Positions 63,200-64,000 of a stretch of DNA of 64,000 nucleotides are shown in pieces. The position numbers were made by a program, and so were the translations under genes. The DNA lies in NCBI RefSeq assembly GCF_009696575.1, contig NZ_VULQ01000007.1:42029-106028 (forward strand). Direction: 5' to 3'. A model generated the notes under the pieces. The model was not told where the DNA came from. It saw only the letters and a list, made by a program, of their open reading frames with translations, and searched no databases. This DNA comes from Anaerococcus porci. Lineage in GTDB: Bacteria; Bacillota; Clostridia; Tissierellales; Peptoniphilaceae. Every line of letters begins with the position of its first letter. Positions within the stretch are counted from its first letter, which is position 1.

Positions 63200-63807
63200 T
63201 GAAAAAAATAATCAAGGTTGACTTATATGAAAATTTACTTCCAATTATAGTATATTTTATATTTTCAATCCTCTTATCTTTAAGTTTAAAATTTTTAAAC
63301 CCAAATACATCAATAAGGTCAAATCTTTTTGGTCTTATTTCGGGACTTTCAATAGTTATTTTTGCGACAGTTTGCCTAAATAATATTATAAATAACTCTT
63401 ACAAAGACCTATTGAAATATCCTATATCAAGGTCAGATATAGCAAATTATAAGTTTGTAGAGTTTATAGGATTTGTTATTATATTTACTTTCATAGGTAT
63501 AATAACATATTATCTTTCAGAAGGTCATGTGGAAATTTTAAAAATTATAGCAATCTATCTATTAGGGGCTTCATATTTTTCTCTTACTCTTCCGCTTATG
63601 TTTTTGTTTTCTGATAAGAATATTGCATATGTATTTTTAATTATATTTGTTTTAGGAACTATTGGTGGATTTATCCTAGCCTTTATTTCAAAAAATATTA
63701 TAAAAATGGTCCTAAATAATGAAATTATACTTATTGTATTAGCTTTACTAGTATATTTTATCTCATATCTTGCTACAAGATTTATATTATCAAAAAAAGA
63801 GTTTTAA
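63199..63807 (+). CDS. ABC-2-type transporter membrane subunit
   Basis: 202-residue membrane protein with about six helices (LLPIIVYFIFSILLSLSLKF; FGLISGLSIVIFATVCLNNI; FVEFIGFVIIFTFIGIITYY) and the ABC-2 motif LLKYPISRSDIANYKFVEF. It pairs with the ATPase before it. About 30 bases after its stop the left end of an IS256-type element begins, which may have replaced the native terminator. Confidence 0.82.
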   Translation: MKKIIKVDLYENLLPIIVYFIFSILLSLSLKFLNPNTSIRSNLFGLISGLSIVIFATVCLNNIINNSYKDLLKYPISRSDIANYKFVEFIGFVIIFTFIGIITYYLSEGHVEILKIIAIYLLGASYFSLTLPLMFLFSDKNIAYVFLIIFVLGTIGGFILAFISKNIIKMVLNNEIILIVLALLVYFISYLATRFILSKKEF

Positions 63808-63835
63808 AATTATTTGAGGTTAGCGAAAGTTTTGC

Positions 63836-64000
63836 TAAGTCAAGTCCAAAATATTGTGTAAATTATCCTAGTCCAATATTTACTATTTCATTCTAATATA
63901 CAATTTAGAAGATGTTATCCAATCCTCATTGATATCAATGAGGATTGCTCCTATTAGTCTAATAGCCGATTCTTGATTTGGAAATATTCTAATCACTTTT
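63836..64000 (-). mobile_element. IS256-family insertion sequence, one end (continues beyond window)
   Basis: The end AAGTCCAAAATATTGTGTAA resembles the IS256 terminal repeat (AAGTCC...ATTGTGTAA). It lies ~45 bases from the stop of a transposase reading on the minus strand. The other end is outside the window. Confidence 0.75.
63883..63999 (-). CDS. IS256-family transposase, C-terminus only
   Basis: 38 codons up to the stop: VIRIFPNQESAIRLIGAILI, then DINEDWITSSKLYIRMK*. The FPNxxSAxRLIGAxLxxxxExW tail is the classic end of IS256 Mutator-type transposases. Start and catalytic DDE residues lie outside the window. Confidence 0.82.
   Translation of the reverse strand, partial: KVIRIFPNQESAIRLIGAILIDINEDWITSSKLYIRMK

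Noticed and set aside
63920..63947. Perfect 28-bp palindrome CAATCCTCATTG/CAATGAGGATTG with ATAT centre
   Set aside because: It lies inside the coding part of the IS256 transposase C-terminus (ILIDINEDW), so an operator or terminator role is not supported.

Overview
The window is AT-rich, low-GC Firmicutes DNA with A/G-rich Shine-Dalgarno sites, tight operons, many lipoproteins and PTS genes, Rex, AmaP/Asp23, and a rubredoxin. It has no respiratory genes. This fits an anaerobic, fermentative member of the Tissierellia/Peptoniphilaceae (Anaerococcus-like); that assignment is inference, not proven here.

Layout. 1-1330: two tandem MetQ-type methionine-binding lipoproteins, the first cut by the window edge. 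1380-7435: a decayed accessory island. Broken type I restriction genes (hsdM remnant on the left, hsdR remnant on the right) bracket a NUDIX hydrolase, a broken HTH-Fic protein, an APH-like kinase, a broken KilA-N protein and a methyltransferase. Four copies of an undescribed intergenic repeat lie at the boundaries between these units. 7729-12572: GNAT, a UvrD-type helicase-nuclease, PadR, an RsuA-type pseudouridine synthase and a sugar transferase. 12714-18117: glycerol use (glpP-glpK, then a GlpA-like/FAD-NAD/DUF1667 operon). 18299-23386: a sorbitol PTS operon with its regulator. 23391-27200: an operon of a GpsA-like dehydrogenase, mannitol-type PTS EIICBA and a fructose-6-phosphate aldolase/transaldolase. 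27490-30909: a decayed aldolase copy, a small membrane protein, a phosphodiesterase, and a second glycerol operon (glpF and a GlpA-like gene) on the minus strand. 30923-36939: an M42 peptidase and a nucleoside ABC uptake system. 37161-41371: tRNA-Pro, DUF523, a lipoprotein barnase with barstar, and a regulator/ABC module. 41404-54823: housekeeping genes (sirtuin, F420-ligase-like protein, YitT, GT8, VTT protein, rubredoxin, TypA, Rex, ABC-F, AmaP/DUF2273/Asp23, Spx/ArsC, ThiN). 54922-61644: an AI-2E-type permease, an unknown cysteine-protease-like protein, a 157-bp MITE-like inverted repeat, malQ-glgP and a ZIP transporter. 61922-64000: a second GntR/ABC module, then the end of an IS256-family element.

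Working together. The glycerol and polyol genes form one theme. Glycerol enters by GlpF, is phosphorylated by GlpK and oxidised by the GlpA-like enzymes. Sorbitol and probably mannitol enter by PTS and feed fructose-6-phosphate. Four transcription units here carry a leader hairpin preceded by a similar GAATAT...AGA...A-rich motif. With glpP present, this suggests one antitermination regulon. The glpF promoter also carries a near-consensus cre.

The most novel-looking items are the dispersed island repeat, the shared leader element, the GpsA-like enzyme sitting where mtlD would be expected, and the membrane-anchored barnase.
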